A stretch of 64,000 nt of DNA, taken from assembly GCA_013400155.1 (NCBI GenBank), contig VXBM01000339.1, positions 496,001 to 560,000 on the forward strand, read 5' to 3'. Both the position numbers and the translations under genes were made by a program. Positions 26,291-40,300 of the stretch are shown here, piece after piece. Under the pieces are notes generated by a model. The model was given only the letters and a program-made list of their open reading frames with translations, had not been told where the DNA came from and searched no databases. The stretch comes from Helopsaltes ochotensis. Taxonomy: Eukaryota; Chordata; Aves; Passeriformes; Locustellidae. Position 1 is the first letter of the stretch. Each line of letters opens with the position of its first letter.

Positions 26291-28689
26291 TTTCACAGCA
26301 ATATCCACAAATATCCAGTTTGACTCAAGAATATTACAGAAACCACTTTCCCACCCCAGATGTCTGTCATGGAGGAATATCAAATTCTTACTTAGCACAA
26401 GAGTTTCTTCTGAAGAAATTGGCCATTAGATAGACATCTCATCCTTGCAGAGAACATGAGATTCAAAATCCTACTTTAATTGGTGTTTGATGAAGATGGA
26501 ACACCCAAAGCAGGGTACAAGGAACACAGAAGAGCAGTGTTATAAATAACACTGGTTTTATGTTGGTTATCAAGTGCTGTAATTTAACAATATGAGAGTT
26601 TTCTTCACTAAACATCAGGAAGTATGTGGAAGCCCTTGGTAATTCCCCTCAGGCCCACCTGTATCCCATACTTTAAATTAAGGAGAGAGAAAAATACACT
26701 GGTTTAAATTTTACAACAATTTTGGCCTGAAGCAAGCCTCACATTTTCCCCAACACAAATCAGCTGCATTTAATTCCCCAGACAGCTGGCATGAACACAG
26801 CCTCTCCACAGGACACCTGAATTACAAAATTAGCACATTCAGAACTCTAAATCACATTCCATTACATTAAGCCCTAAGGTCCAACGTTATGGAGAAGGAG
26901 AATAAATTGCAGAACTTCTCCTGAATTAACCCTCTTAGCGCACTCTCAAAGTTAAATTGTCCTTTCCTCCCCTTTACAGAGTCATGGAAACTTAAACACT
27001 CCCTCCTGCCCTTTCTCATCTGTTTCGCTTTTTGCCTAGTGGCACCGTTTATGGAACATAAGTTGAATATGCTGTAAAACCCTCACATTTGTAAATTAGC
27101 ACATCACAAGCTGTTTTGTCTCACTTAGGAAATGTGCAGGTTAATTTTTATGCCTGGTCCTTCAGACAGTACTGACCCATCCAATTCTCCTCAGGAGCAC
27201 ACTGTTGCAGTGTGATGGCACACCCACCTAAAACAACCACATGCCCAACAGGTTTTCTTGTGGGCAAGATGCTGTAAACAAAGTAGAAATTCTTGAGAGA
27301 AGAGATGCAAGTTTGTGAGACAGTGTTGTGTGCAGCTATGCAGCACTGACCTGATAAGATTTTTGCAAATTTGCTAGTTCTTGCTATGCCATGATTACAG
27401 TATTTTTCCGTTGCAATTAGTATGAATTTTCATGTTAGGTATTGGTCACTTAAAGACCAGTGTTATAGAGGCTCAGATTTTATCTCAATAGATGAAGACA
27501 ATTAAAAAAGTAATGAAAAAGTATCAGCAGACCTTCAAGGAGGAAGAACAGGATCAGAAAAAATGACAGCCATGTGCTTAAGAAAAACATTATTATGTTT
27601 GAAAAAGCATCCTGTTTCCAAATTTTGATTCTTCTTAATATTAAGTACTCAATATCGATGTAATGCTGAGATATCTCAAGTATAAAAATGTTTACATTTG
27701 CTCTACATGTGCATTTATAAAATGCCAACATGTGTGGAATTTAGTCCTTCCCGCTATCCACCTCACAGAAGCTCCTGGGCAGTTAGTTCTGCATGCGTCT
27801 GCTACGCTGAGACATCTTCAAGGACTTGCTCCATTCATAGGGCCAGGATGCTCTGAGATGAAAGTAAAATCAAGATTCACTGGTACTTGCAGGGAAGTTC
27901 TGTCATTTGTTCATTCCTTGTCACATTTTTCCAGTGTGATAGGAAAAGGACTGGGTTGAATCATTACAAGTACATCCAGGACTTGTTGCTTGAAATTACC
28001 TCACAACAAAACAGTAATTTCTGCATGGACATGCCTCTCTGCTGTTGAATCTGCTCTCTTCTATCTTTTCTTTCGTACTTTCTTGACTGTCACACAGAAA
28101 ATAATTTTTTAACAGTGACATTGGTTATTTATATACCTGAGATGACTTGTGCTGTGCTAAGCCCAGATAGTCAGTATTGCCTCTGCTCTAAAGCCAGGTA
28201 AAGCTGTGCACATCTATTGTACATTTTCAACTTCTTTAGTCACTTAAATCAATTATTTCTGAGGTGTTTTTGACTGCATGTTAATTCAGTGCATCTTTGC
28301 CTCTTATTTCTTGTTACTGTTATTAAATTACTATTGTGTGGGATACCAGAAATCCATGACAACTGTGGCAATGAGTTGTGTACTTTACAGAAAATTTCAA
28401 TGCTTGGAGAATGGGAATAAGAAATGCTTTAGTATTTATCTCCAAAAACCTTCCTGGATCCATCTTTCAAAATTTATTTTATAAGCAAATAACATATGCA
28501 TTTAAATTCTCTTGTAAATAGTAGATGTAAAACTTGTGATAAAACAGACTGAAACAAATAGATTGTGTTAAGAAAAAGCCCTGCCAGCTAAGCTAGGAAT
28601 CTTGATCTTTTATAAGATGTGCAAGGGAGTTGTAATAGTTAGCAGGGTAATTTGTTTACAGGTATTTGATTTGAGGAAATGGCTCCCAT

Positions 28690-28985
28690 GTGAATGCAGC
28701 CTGGTGTGGAGAGACTCCTTGGGCTGTGAGTTCTGGCTGCATCTCACAATGCAGGGGACTGCAGGACAAGCACCCTTGTCCTGAAATAGGTCAGCAAGGT
28801 GAGACATCAAGCTGTAGAAATCGAGAAGTTTGCTGCAACAAAGACCTTTACAGAGGGCCCCTGTCCTTCAGAAGCAGCTGGAGCAGGCTGCAGAGGCAGA
28901 GCCCCTCAGAGCTCGGAAGGCAGGCACGGACAGGAGGACAGTCAGACAGACACAGAGCTTTATGCATTCACAGACCCGGGGAAAG
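28690..28985. other. GC-richer patch, unassigned
   Basis: Composition rises above the surrounding AT-rich DNA and several plus-strand frames stay open. One is Gln/Arg-rich and matches no family I know. A donor-like GAAAGGTAGA at about 28981 and an acceptor-like TGAAATAG at about 28790 bracket it, which is compatible with a noncoding exon but is not proof. Confidence 0.25.
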
Positions 28986-31219
28986 GTAGAAGAAAGCATG
29001 GCTATTTTTACATTTTTTGTTGGACATGCCATGTAGTGTGCTCAGAAGAGGTATAGCTTTGCTAGAGAGTCTTCTGTTGCCCTTTTGTTGCCTTTGGCTG
29101 AGCCTCACATGCGCTTTTCTCAGCTGAGAAAACCATGTTAATATCTTGAGGGTCACTCCACGTTGTAAGAAAGAGATAAGTAATATATAGATAAACTTTG
29201 CATCAGGAGGTTAAAGGGGAAGTCATCCTCTCCAATATTAGGAAATCGTGTTGTAGAAGAAGAGAAGAAAAAAAAAAATATGGTGGAACAGTTCCATGAG
29301 GAAGGAAAGCGACTCTCTGCCCCCGGGGATACTGGGTGTTAGATTTTAGAATAGAGGAATTAGACCCTGTTGTCATTTGGATTCTGTTTTTCTTGCAGTG
29401 AAATGTAAAAGCATGAAATAACTTTTGAAAACAGATTTAGTTTAAATATGTGCATTGCTGGGTATTTCAAGAAAGGATTTGAAGAATTCAAAGAACTTAA
29501 TGAAAAATAATAACAACCAAAGAGAACAATTTGCAGTAAGTGGAACAAATAGAAAATAATGAAAGCAAACTGATTCAGTCTAATCTACTGAAACTAAACT
29601 CTTAGCTGAGTACATGATAATGGAAATAATTAAAATTACTGATTGGATGGGGGACAAAAAAGCAATAAAGAATATTGAGTTAAAGTATGGGAGAAACAGA
29701 TGTTTTTGAAAATATTGTGTGTGGTAGGCTTAGTGAGAGTACAAAAGTGGCAGCGTATTTGAATATAAATAAAATGTTTCCTATAAACAATATTTCTAGC
29801 TTCTTTTTCCTGTGGCTTTTGCTGTCCTTCAGTCAATTTAGTGAGAAATTTATCCTTGGGCATACTTTTTGCCTTCTCTGTCACAGTGCATCAATTATAC
29901 TTCACACCATACAGTGAAACTGACTTGCAACATTGTTTTATGCTCTATTTTGTTATTATTTATGGAAAACAAAATCCTATAAGAGCTATTTTAGAGAAAA
30001 AAGCTTCAACACATTCAACCATGCATTCTCATCCATGGTGAATTTTAATGTCGTATATTAGTCCCTGCTAAAGACAATGTTAGGTTATAGAATTCAAATG
30101 TCTTTTCTCTCCACTCAGTACAGATTCAGTCATTGTATCTTCAAAGTCCATGGTGTGTGTGAGCTCATGCTCAAGAAGCCAGCAGTGACAGAGAATTGAG
30201 ATGTGCTGCCTTTTTGCATTCTTTATCATCCTTGCCTGGGAGAAAGAATATTCTTTACTGCAGTCCAATAGCTGTGAAAATACAATTGAGTATTCAGTAA
30301 GCATCTACCTAACATTATTTATGAAAAATAACTCAAAGAATGTTTACAAGAGAACTGTGTCCATCTGGAAGACTAAGGGTCAGAAAGCTTGGGCTGTATG
30401 AGTGATTCTGTCACCTGCTGTTCTACTCATACCTTCTCTTTCTGTGTTAGGTTCCTGACATCTGAACGAGTAGGAGGAAAATGACTATGAAGATATATGT
30501 CGTGATAGATCTTTATTGCCATCAGTGTATGATTTAGATAGGAACACTGAGTCATATTTTAACCCTGCAAACTGACTTTACCACCCATTTCTTATTCTTC
30601 CAGTGTTTGGAGGAAAAATTATTTATGTTCTTCTAAAGCATTATCAAATAAGGTACTCATAAAAATACTACCTTAAGGGGCACAGGCCTCTTTACTCTGA
30701 GGAAAACACAGGTAAATTCATTTATCAGATTACAGATCACAGTTTTCTAAGAATAGAATTTACATGGAAGTTGTTAGCAGAAAAATCTTATCTATTCCAA
30801 TTTAGAAATTCCATCCTCTGCAATCTAAAAAGCTCCAGGGATGCCCCTTTCTCTCCAGAGAAGACATGAGCTTTTCTGGGATGTGATCTCAACTGGTATC
30901 TAATTTGGTGACACACAGACCCCTAACATGAATAAATATTAGCAAGCAGCCGTGGAGATGACAGATGAATTGGGACATCTGCTGTGTAAGGAGATGCTCG
31001 AACTCCTCAGCCCAAAGAACAAATGGCTCAGGGGGATCTCACCAATGTGTAAAAATGCCTGGTTAGAGGCAGTAAAGGAGAGGTACTCAGAGCCTCCTTC
31101 ATGGTGCCCACAAGACAAATGAACTGAAATACTGGAAATTCCATTCAAATATAAGAGTTCTTTTTTTCCTGTGCAGATGATCAAAAGTAGGAACAGGTTA
31201 AACAGACAAGGTTAAGAAT

Positions 31220-31357
31220 CTCTATCTGTGCAGATATTTAAAATCCACCTGACATGTTGCCCAGAGCAACATGCTCTCACTGACCCTGCTTTGGGCAGGT
31301 ATTTGCAGTAGATGATCTCCAGAGGGGCATCTCTGCCCACCTCAACTTTTCTATGAT
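31220..31357 (+). mobile_element. Degenerate CR1 LINE 3' tail
   Basis: This is a short, diverged CR1 3' end on the plus strand. The recognisable order is GATATTTAAAATCCACCTG (about 31232), then a GACCCTGCTTTGGGCAG block near 31280, GTAGATGATCTCCAGAGG near 31308, the diverged CCCACCTCAAC block near 31337, and a decayed TTCTATGATC end. In intact avian CR1 copies this block order is the last ~150 bases of the element, where the final ORF2 codons run into the UTR. Divergence is clearly greater than in the copy at the right end of the window, so this is an older insertion. Outer limits are approximate to about 10 bases. No coding capacity remains. Confidence 0.85.
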
Positions 31358-34300
31358 CAAGAGGCCAGAGCTTACCATGTATTTTTAAAAATCTCATAGA
31401 GTTTTCTTAGGTGAAAAAAAAAAAATTGTTACAGCTCTGATGATTGATGATCTTTACCCTTATCAGGTTCTCAAATTCATAATGAGAGACAAAGGCAGCG
31501 CATTAATATCCTTTTCTAAGAGAAAATGCCACCTACTAAAAGAACAGACTTATCAAATACTATTTGGAGATAGTAGTTGTGTTCAGTGAAAAGACACACA
31601 AAATCTGGATGAAGTCAATGAATTTTGCTGATGATACATAAATAGATGTATTTTTTCCTTTTAATATTAAGCCAGGAGAAAACTCCACATTAATTCATTT
31701 TTTGTCAGAGAACTCATGAGCTGTCTTGAGGGAATCACTCTGAGATCTGCTCTGATCTGCAAAGAGACACAGGATGGAAAGTTTCTTCTTCATTCCCAAA
31801 AGGCAAGAAAGGATGAGTGAGAGAGAGACTGAAAGACAAGGTGTCAAAATCCCGCAGAATTTGCTATCACAAGAACAGGAGATAACCGAACAGTCTGAAA
31901 CCTGACACCCTAATGTGTCAACTTGGACGGGATGTGTTACAGACTCAGCTTGCAGAAAGCTGTGCATTCTGTTATTTTAAAACATTGCAACAGTAGCAGC
32001 AAGGCTAATTTGTTACATTTACATAAGGCATCCAAAGAGAATAATGGTGTTGGGAAAATGATTCTGTAAGTCTAGAGCCTTGGTAAAACAAGGGTTGTTT
32101 GGAGCAGTCACCATGCTCGGTGCACAACCATACATGTGCCCTGGGAAAAGCAGGCATAAGATCCCTTTGGGAGCTTGACCTCAGCCAGCACCTCTTTGCA
32201 TCAGATGGAGTGAGGATCTGCAAATAGAACAGTTGGTTTCATTCTATATTTACAAAATCATCTAAGGTCCCCAGCTAAATCTGCTGTACTTGCATAAACT
32301 GAGCATCAGTGTGAGAGGATTTTGCAATGAAGTATTGAAGTTAGACCCTGACTGTCTCCTTTGTGCTCTGCCATAAGTGCCAAGAGAATGAAGAGCTCTC
32401 TTAACAGGATGGCTGGAGATCTCTTTGATGTGGGCAGTGCTGTGCCATCCACAGTCATCGGGAATATAGCAGGGTGGGCCCAAAAGAAAGGTCCTGGCCA
32501 GGTGCAGAGTAAGCTGTGCTGGTAGAGCACAGAGACTCAGAAGGATCTCTCCCACTCAGCAGACTTTCAAAGAGTTAACCTCCCTATGTATTTTAGGGAT
32601 CACCTTCATTCGAAGCAAAGTTCTCAGGGAAAATCAGCGTGAAGCCCACCTTTTATCCTTTTTGACCACACTCTTAATACATTAAGGAGAGATCTTTGCC
32701 ATCCATTCACATGAGCTTCCTGTACAGGTACTATGCAAGATCAATGATGGACAATACTAATTTTATTGTTAGAAAGCCGAGAGTACCCCAGATGTTTGAA
32801 GAGGTTATTTGCATAATTTGATGACATGTTCAGATGAAAGTAATATTTTTGTCTTAATTTATAAAAGTAAAAAGAACAAATTCTTCATGGTTGTTTTGTA
32901 ATACAATGTGCTTGCACCTTAGCCACAAAAAATGCTGCAGCTAGTGGTAAAGCTCTCCTCCTCTAAACTTTTTTAATTCTGCTAAACTTTAAGACAAGAG
33001 CCCAGCTCTTTCGTTTTCAGCAAATGAATTCCATAAGTCTATTGGGTAAAGCAGTCCGACCAGAGTGATGTAATGTGCAGGATGTTTGCAGGCATAGGTT
33101 TAATACGGCTACATTGTTCCATATTTATAAATGTGTCACTTTTTGCTGGCACAACTTCACACATTTTTTATGAGAGCTGCTCTTTTCTTGGCAAAGCAAC
33201 ACATTCATTACACCAACATCAAGACTTCAATGAATAGAACCATCTTTGCATGACTCAGAGGTCTTACTCAGAGGTAGGGCAGATCGAAGAGATAAAGCAA
33301 GGAAAAACATTCCTGAAATACAGGAAACCAACTGGGAAAGACATGGGTTTAGGAGAGAATGGGGAATGTATATATTCTGTGGTGCATTGTCTTATTTTGG
33401 AAAGAGTCAGAATTCTCTTGTGGGTTTGTCTCTGATCCCTTCAAAGTATTTTGATGTATACTTGTATGCTTAAAATTATTTCTCCTCCCTTTTATTGTGC
33501 TGTCATGTTAATGGATTCATGTGTCACTTTTTATTTTCATTACAATTTCTGTAAGGAACATGAAAAACTCAAATGCCTTACTAATTTGTAAACTACCACA
33601 ATGTACTTTCTTTGCCCTGACCTTGTCATTATTGTATAACTTAATTGGCCAACTATTCCACTTCTTTTCTTTTTCATAGCCTTATTCTAGTGGAAAATGA
33701 CAAGAGACGTGTCATTGACCAGTCAATCAAAAATATACACCATTCAGAGATGAAAATAACAACCTCTCAATTAATTTAATAGAATTAACACTAATTATGA
33801 TAAAAGTCTCCTGAGATAAAGATTGAGACCAGGACTAATGAGCAGACATTTAGCCATTCCTCTGACAAAGCCTGTAATAAAATTAGGAATGGAAGGAGTT
33901 TAATTCAATCACAAAATTGCAGTTCCAAAATTTTGACCTCAGAATAGCAGATATTTAACAAACCTCCGTTTTTCTCTGTATAAAGAGTCAGAGTACATCC
34001 CATTTTCCCTGTTCTGTTGGCTGAAGTGTAGATCTGGCTGTAATTTCAAAAAATGTCTTTCCCAAGGTACTTGATGACATTTTCACATTTTGGACCACCT
34101 CTCTGATGGGAAGCATAATCATTCCACTATTATGCTGTTATTTCTTGCAATAGCTTTAGTTTTTCTCACACATTTTCTGTCTTCAGATAGAGTAATTTTA
34201 AACTTGATAAGGAAAGGGAAGTCTTCTATTTTTTTTTAACCAGTGCCCATAGGGTTTGCAACAAGATACTCTGTGTTCTATCACAACAGCAACAATAATT

Positions 34301-37300
34301 TAAAAGAAATAAAATAAGCAATAGACATGACAGAAACTGGTACTCCAGAGCTGCCTGTAAATCAGTGAGGTCTGGGGAGAAGGAAGCCACTGGAGGAGGC
34401 TGCTTTATTATTACTATGGGAAAATCAGACACTAGTCATTTAGTACCTGATTTAAGGTAAAACAGGCTTCAAAATGAAAAACTGTTCAAGACAGAAGCTT
34501 TTCATTTCAGTGAAAACAAGCATTGTTATCACAGAAGCAGTGGTTATCACAAAAAGTGTAGCCACTATAGTTATGAATATTTTTTGGTCCAGTATCCTGG
34601 GCAAATATTTAAGATGATATATTCTGGCTCACTGTATAAAGATTGCATCTCTAATTTAAGACTAATAGTTAAAATTGATTAAACAATACCTTCATTTAGT
34701 TAATTTTTTTCCTAGTAATTTTAATTGAGACAACTTTCTCTCCTGCCTTGTAAAAAACTCCATCCAGAGGTCCTTCCCAAGATATTCACCTGCACTTCAC
34801 CTTCTTCTCTCTGCTCTTCACAGGCTACCTCTGCAAAAAGCCACTAGCAAGAAAGAGAAAATGGATGCAGTTTTGAAAGAAGTCATCTGATCAGGCTGAT
34901 TACCTGTTGGACAGCAGATTACAGAGCCCAGAACAGGGAAACACTGACCAGGCAGAAATTACCTTTCTTTTCCCTTCTTTTTTATTTTGGGTCAAAGAGC
35001 ACCGATTTAAAATGAGAGCGTGGCCTTTGGAAAATAAGCACCTAAACCTTTCTGTCATATACTGCAGTAGTTCAGGATTGTTAGGTTGCACATTATTCTC
35101 TTTCTCTCTTGAACAAATCAATTTACTGCTTGACAAATAAGCACGTAATGCAAAATGCCAACTTACAGATTGGTATCATTAAAGAGAGAGCATGGTTTTA
35201 TTGGCAAAGGACCATATTTTGCCTACGTTGCAGATCTCTGGGCAGAAAGCTTTGTTTATAGGGAATATGTGACCCATTAATCTGATACACTGTAAAGAAA
35301 GTACAGATATGCTCAAATAGGACTAAAAGTGTAAGCATTTGGATTTTCATGCTCCTACCACAAACAAGACCTGCTTGATTCTTCACAGACCTGTCAGAAT
35401 TGGGAATTCATTTGTCATAATTGGTGAAAAAAAATTTTAAAAAAAATACATAGAAAGGGTTTAATATCTTGGAATGCAAAAGTCTCCAGTGGTCTATATC
35501 TAAAAGTTGAAATAATTATCCAATTTTCATTATATTGCTGAGGCCACATACAAAAATTAAAATCTCATTGATTAAACTTATTAAGGTTGCATTCTAATAA
35601 TCTAACAATAATTTAATAGGAAGACAGGGAAAAATCTGCCTTTAATATAGAGGTTCTGTAGCAGTACTGAAGATTGTAATCAAAGTCTGGGAGGAAGAGG
35701 ATTAAGTTAAGCTGTCTCAAGTGTTGTCTCCTCTGTTGTATTGGTATAGTATGGTTCTAATATAGAAAATGCCGTCTCCATTTAAATTATTCATTCTTTT
35801 TTTTCATTAGACAATTTTAAAACTTGGTAAAATTTTTATGAAAGCCAGAGCCCTACAATAACTTTGACTCTGTGTTCCAAGGTAGCAACCTTTTCCTCAT
35901 CATTTCTTTTCTCAATAAATCAAATTTTAAAATTTACATCTTTCAGGAGTGATGAGGCCCTGCAAACAAATGTAAATACCCATAGCTCTGTTCCAGGTTG
36001 GACGTTTGCCGCCCAAATCACTGTCAGGCACAATCTACCCCGATACAATCAGAAGGGAAATGAGATATAGTTAGATGAGTTTACAGGATAATATCTGCAT
36101 GAGTGACAGATGTTTGTGTTCTGGCAACATTATTGCTTCTAATAGCTTTCACTTTTATGTTCAAAGTCTTGCAAATTTACCTCCATATCTAAAAAAATTA
36201 AAAAAGAAAAGAAAAGAACAGAGGAATATTACGAGTTTGTTCCTCCCCTCCTCCCAAATAAAAACATTTTTTTCAATAGAAAGTAATTTGGGCAGCTGGT
36301 GAACTGTGGAGCTCACCAATCTATGAGTTCTCAAACACATACAAGCTGTGTCTTCATGGTTCAGGGAAGAACCGACATCATGCCTGGAAGGATTATCAAT
36401 CACCAGCTGCACAATATCATCTGTTGTAAATTGGGAGCCTGATTAATAACAGGGATTCCAGCATGGTCCTTGAAAATTGTGATCTTTATTGACTAACTGG
36501 ACTGGTGACTTTCTCTTTTCATGTTGTTTGCACTCAATTTGTGCTGCTTTCTGTTATCGATAGTGTATATTACTATTTCTGTTATGATTGTTTTCCACAT
36601 TATATAAAGTCAATAGTGAAGTGTCGGGTGAAGCAGGTAAATTTTTTATCAATTGTGCATGAGACTTTTTGCCCTGCTTTTGATTTTCTTTCTCATTCAT
36701 CAGTGATTGCAGTGCACCTCTGTTTTCTACTCTTCTCATTGTGGGAATTTCTAGAAAACAAGGGGAACACCTAACCCCATTGGTTAAAACAGCCTTTGAA
36801 CCTGTTCAACTTTTCAGAATTCCATATTTTCCCCTAAGTATTGAATCAATATTTTGGAGGCAGTTTGCTTTTAAAAAAGAACAATTTCAGAAAGTTTGAT
36901 TTTCTACTAGCAGACCCACTTTAACTAGTTTGAACCTGACCCTGATTACACTGAACTTTTTGTATTTTTCAAGTGATAAACTCAACCTATTGCTGAAGAA
37001 AGGGACTTTGATTTTCTATCCCCCAATCACCCATTACATTTTAGGAGCTTTATGAAAAGGAAAAGGTTCAACTTAAACTGTTTTTGAGTTTTGATTTTTT
37101 TAAAACTCATTAAATTTTATTTTTAACTTCATCTTCATCCTTTTGCCATAGTTTAGCTGAGGAGTGTACCACCAAATTTTAATCTTGACTGTCATGGATG
37201 AAGTAGAGCTTGTGTCCACAGGATTCCCAGCAAATGTCTCTCACAGAACTGGCAGAGCTGACCCTTTTCTCCTGAGGTAACACATTCAAAGTGTGTAACT

Positions 37301-40300
37301 TTCAATGAAGTCACACACTCCACAGATCCTCCAGTAATTATTGAGAACTGTAGATCAATTCTGTAGGTGACTTTACTCTCCAGATCAGCTTCACAGTAGA
37401 CCAGTTGTAGAAGCTTATTTTTTTAATGTGTTTCCTATCTTAAAAATGGATGTAATTTGTGACTTTTACCTGATACCATTGTCATACTGCATTTTTAAAA
37501 ATTCATAAATATATCAGCAAAATGTTGCAGTGCAAAAAAACCTGCAACACCAACTCTCAATCAAACAAACCCAAACTAAACCTTAGCATGATAGGAAATA
37601 AACTAATGTTGATGCAGTCAGTACATTTTGGCAACCAGACCTCATGAAGGACAATTAAAAACTTTTAAAAACTTATAACCTTGAGACACAGTGTGTACCC
37701 CAAGAAATAAAGCAGTTCATGCAGCAGAAGCCAAAAGCCCATGCCGTTTTTTTTTTTGCTGGAAGATGAACACTGAGCATCCATGCATGGCTTTCTTGAA
37801 CATAAAATTGATTTGGCATAGATCACCTTTGTTATGTTCAATTGCTATATACCTTTTTACTTGTAACAGCTGAAAGTCTCAAACCTCATTACAATTATTT
37901 GCAAAAGAGATCTTCCTTTTTTAGTTAGGGAAATTATTTTATTCCTTAGGTGGACTGAAAGTAGAGACTGCTGGGAAGTGACGTCCTCACAATTGAGAGT
38001 ATGAGATCATAACCTCATTTTTGCAAGGGTTTTTGCTTTCTGCGTGGTCTGTGGTACTGCAAGGTGAGAAGAGCTGGGATCTGCACATGGCAGCTAACAA
38101 CAAGCTCATCACACCAAAACTTTAGAAACATGTTTCTGCACTAAAACACTTGTCAGTTTTGAGATGATGATTTATAGCTGCGTGTTAAACCTCTACTAAA
38201 TCCATGGTTAGAAGACAAATATTGATGCTCCACTAATTAGAGTGGAAAGAACAAGAAGGCCATTGCCAATATACCCATGGTGCAATGTTGCATAACCAAA
38301 TCCTCTAACTATGAAATACTGTTAAGGGCCCTCAGCTTGCTGGGGACTCAGCTGTGGGCAGACTCTCCCAGTATCTCAAGCTTCTCTGTGAGGTAGTGAA
38401 ATAAAGAGGATGGAGTTACAAATGCTGAGTGTTTCACCAATTTATTTGTGTCATCTACTGGGAGGACAGAGAGGAACCCCAGAGAAACTCCAGCGACTCT
38501 CAAAAGGTGTAGCAGAGAAGTTTGCTCTTTCAAAAATTCAGATCCATTCTCAGGAGACTGAAGGGAGGCTGTCTGCCTTAAAAGAGCAATTTCTTCAGCA
38601 GTGAGAAACCATTTCCACTGGTTAAATGGAATTTAAGGCAGACCAGGACACTTTAGGAGCAGGAATTTTCTTCAGACTGAAATTGCTAAAAATACATTCT
38701 CAAGAGTGGCTCTTAAGAAGAGGTGAGGCCTAAAAGCGCAAATGCTAAGAAGACTTAATAAGGGAGCAAGGACATTTCCAAAAGAATATAATTTTCTGGA
38801 AACTGTTCTCAGATGTGCAGTATTTTGAGCAAAGAGCTAAACTTCATGATGAACTCTGTAGCATCAGTGATTTGGGATATGATTAGTGTCCCATTGAAGT
38901 CAGCAGGAGACTTCTTCTGCATTCAACTGGCTTTCCATTGCACCCTTGTGGGATGGAAAATTCAGAGTATAATTTGTAGCCTAAGGTATGCAGTCAGGGG
39001 AGAAAAAACCCTGCATGCAACAAATCAACCCGCAACCAGGCCAGCTGCCACAGACAAATAAAAAGATACAGCCAGAGTGACAGCAGGCGGAATATCAGCC
39101 ATCTCTGGACAGACGAGCAGGTGGGCAACATCCAGGCAGAGCGACTGCCAAAGGCTGCCCAAGGAGCTCCAGCCAACAGCCCAGACCTCCAGCAGAAGAG
39201 CAGCAGAGGTGTGGATACAGAACAAACTGATGCACTTCAGTGCAAACAGCCACACATTAGCTAGCGTGACAAATCAAGGGAGTCAGGGACTATTCTGGAC
39301 AGATAAAGGCTGAGGATGAGTGGATCAGTCCTGCTTCAAGTAGCATCCTGGGCAGTACACTCAAGGACCATTTTAAGTCCATTAGCAGAGGGTCTGAACA
39401 AAACCACCCCTTCCACCCCTTTCTGAAGTGTTAGCGGTTGGGCTGGCACTGCACAGAAGCCTCCATCCCGGTATTGCCACATGGTATTGCCACTTTTACC
39501 TCAAGACAGCTGTTTATATTCCCTGCTCAAAGGAAAACAGAGTCCCTGTTGTGATCTGGGAAAGGATGTCTGGAGGCTGCAGGGTGCCTCGACTGGACAG
39601 GCTGCGGCAGGAGCTTAGCACAGTTTTCTCACTCTCTAGTACATTCAGGGATATCTCTCCCTTCCTGTCATTCCTTCAGGAAGCCGTGACCTCCCTGCTG
39701 AGCTCTCATCTCTTACCAGTCCCACACCACCACCACCTGATGGCATTAGTACTGGATTTAGAGAGGAACATAAAGCAGAAGGAACTATATTGTTGCACTG
39801 AAAGAAATTCACTGCTATGTAGGAAATACCAGCAACATTAAGAAATACCTGTGGGTCCATTTACATCAGGCCACAGGCCTCACTTACAGTGACAAGCTTA
39901 AATAGGACTGAAGCAACACCCCACCTGAGCACTCAGAGCTTTACTGGAGCACACTCGGGCAGCTTTCATTTCCATTGTTATTTGTGCCATGTGGGGAGAT
40001 ATCAATGCCCAGATTTCTGTGCAGGTCTAATTTATTTAAGACCTGCAGTAGGAAATAGTGGGTTTGGCAATTCTGATGCGCAGCTCCCCACAGTCCATAC
40101 GATTCACTGTTTTCTCACTGGCTGCTGTTGCCCTCCTGCTGTATTAGCCTGATACTGCCCTCCTGCTGCTCTGTCCACCTGCTCCGAATTTATTTCCAAA
40201 ATACATCACTACTGTAAGATCTTCTCCCTGAAGGTGAACAAGTTAATAGGTTTTCTCTACTTGATGTACTCATAGATTCCTTCTGCACTGGGGTTTGGCT

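Larger units (their letters stand above)
22091..31219. other. Mostly unique AT-rich DNA, no gene seen
   Basis: Contains the palindromic repeat relic near 26.05 kb, the CpG cluster at 26.2 kb and GC-richer patches at about 22.78-22.98 and 28.69-28.99 kb. The long interval 23.46-25.97 kb lacks even a 60-codon frame. No exon is recognised. Confidence 0.6.
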
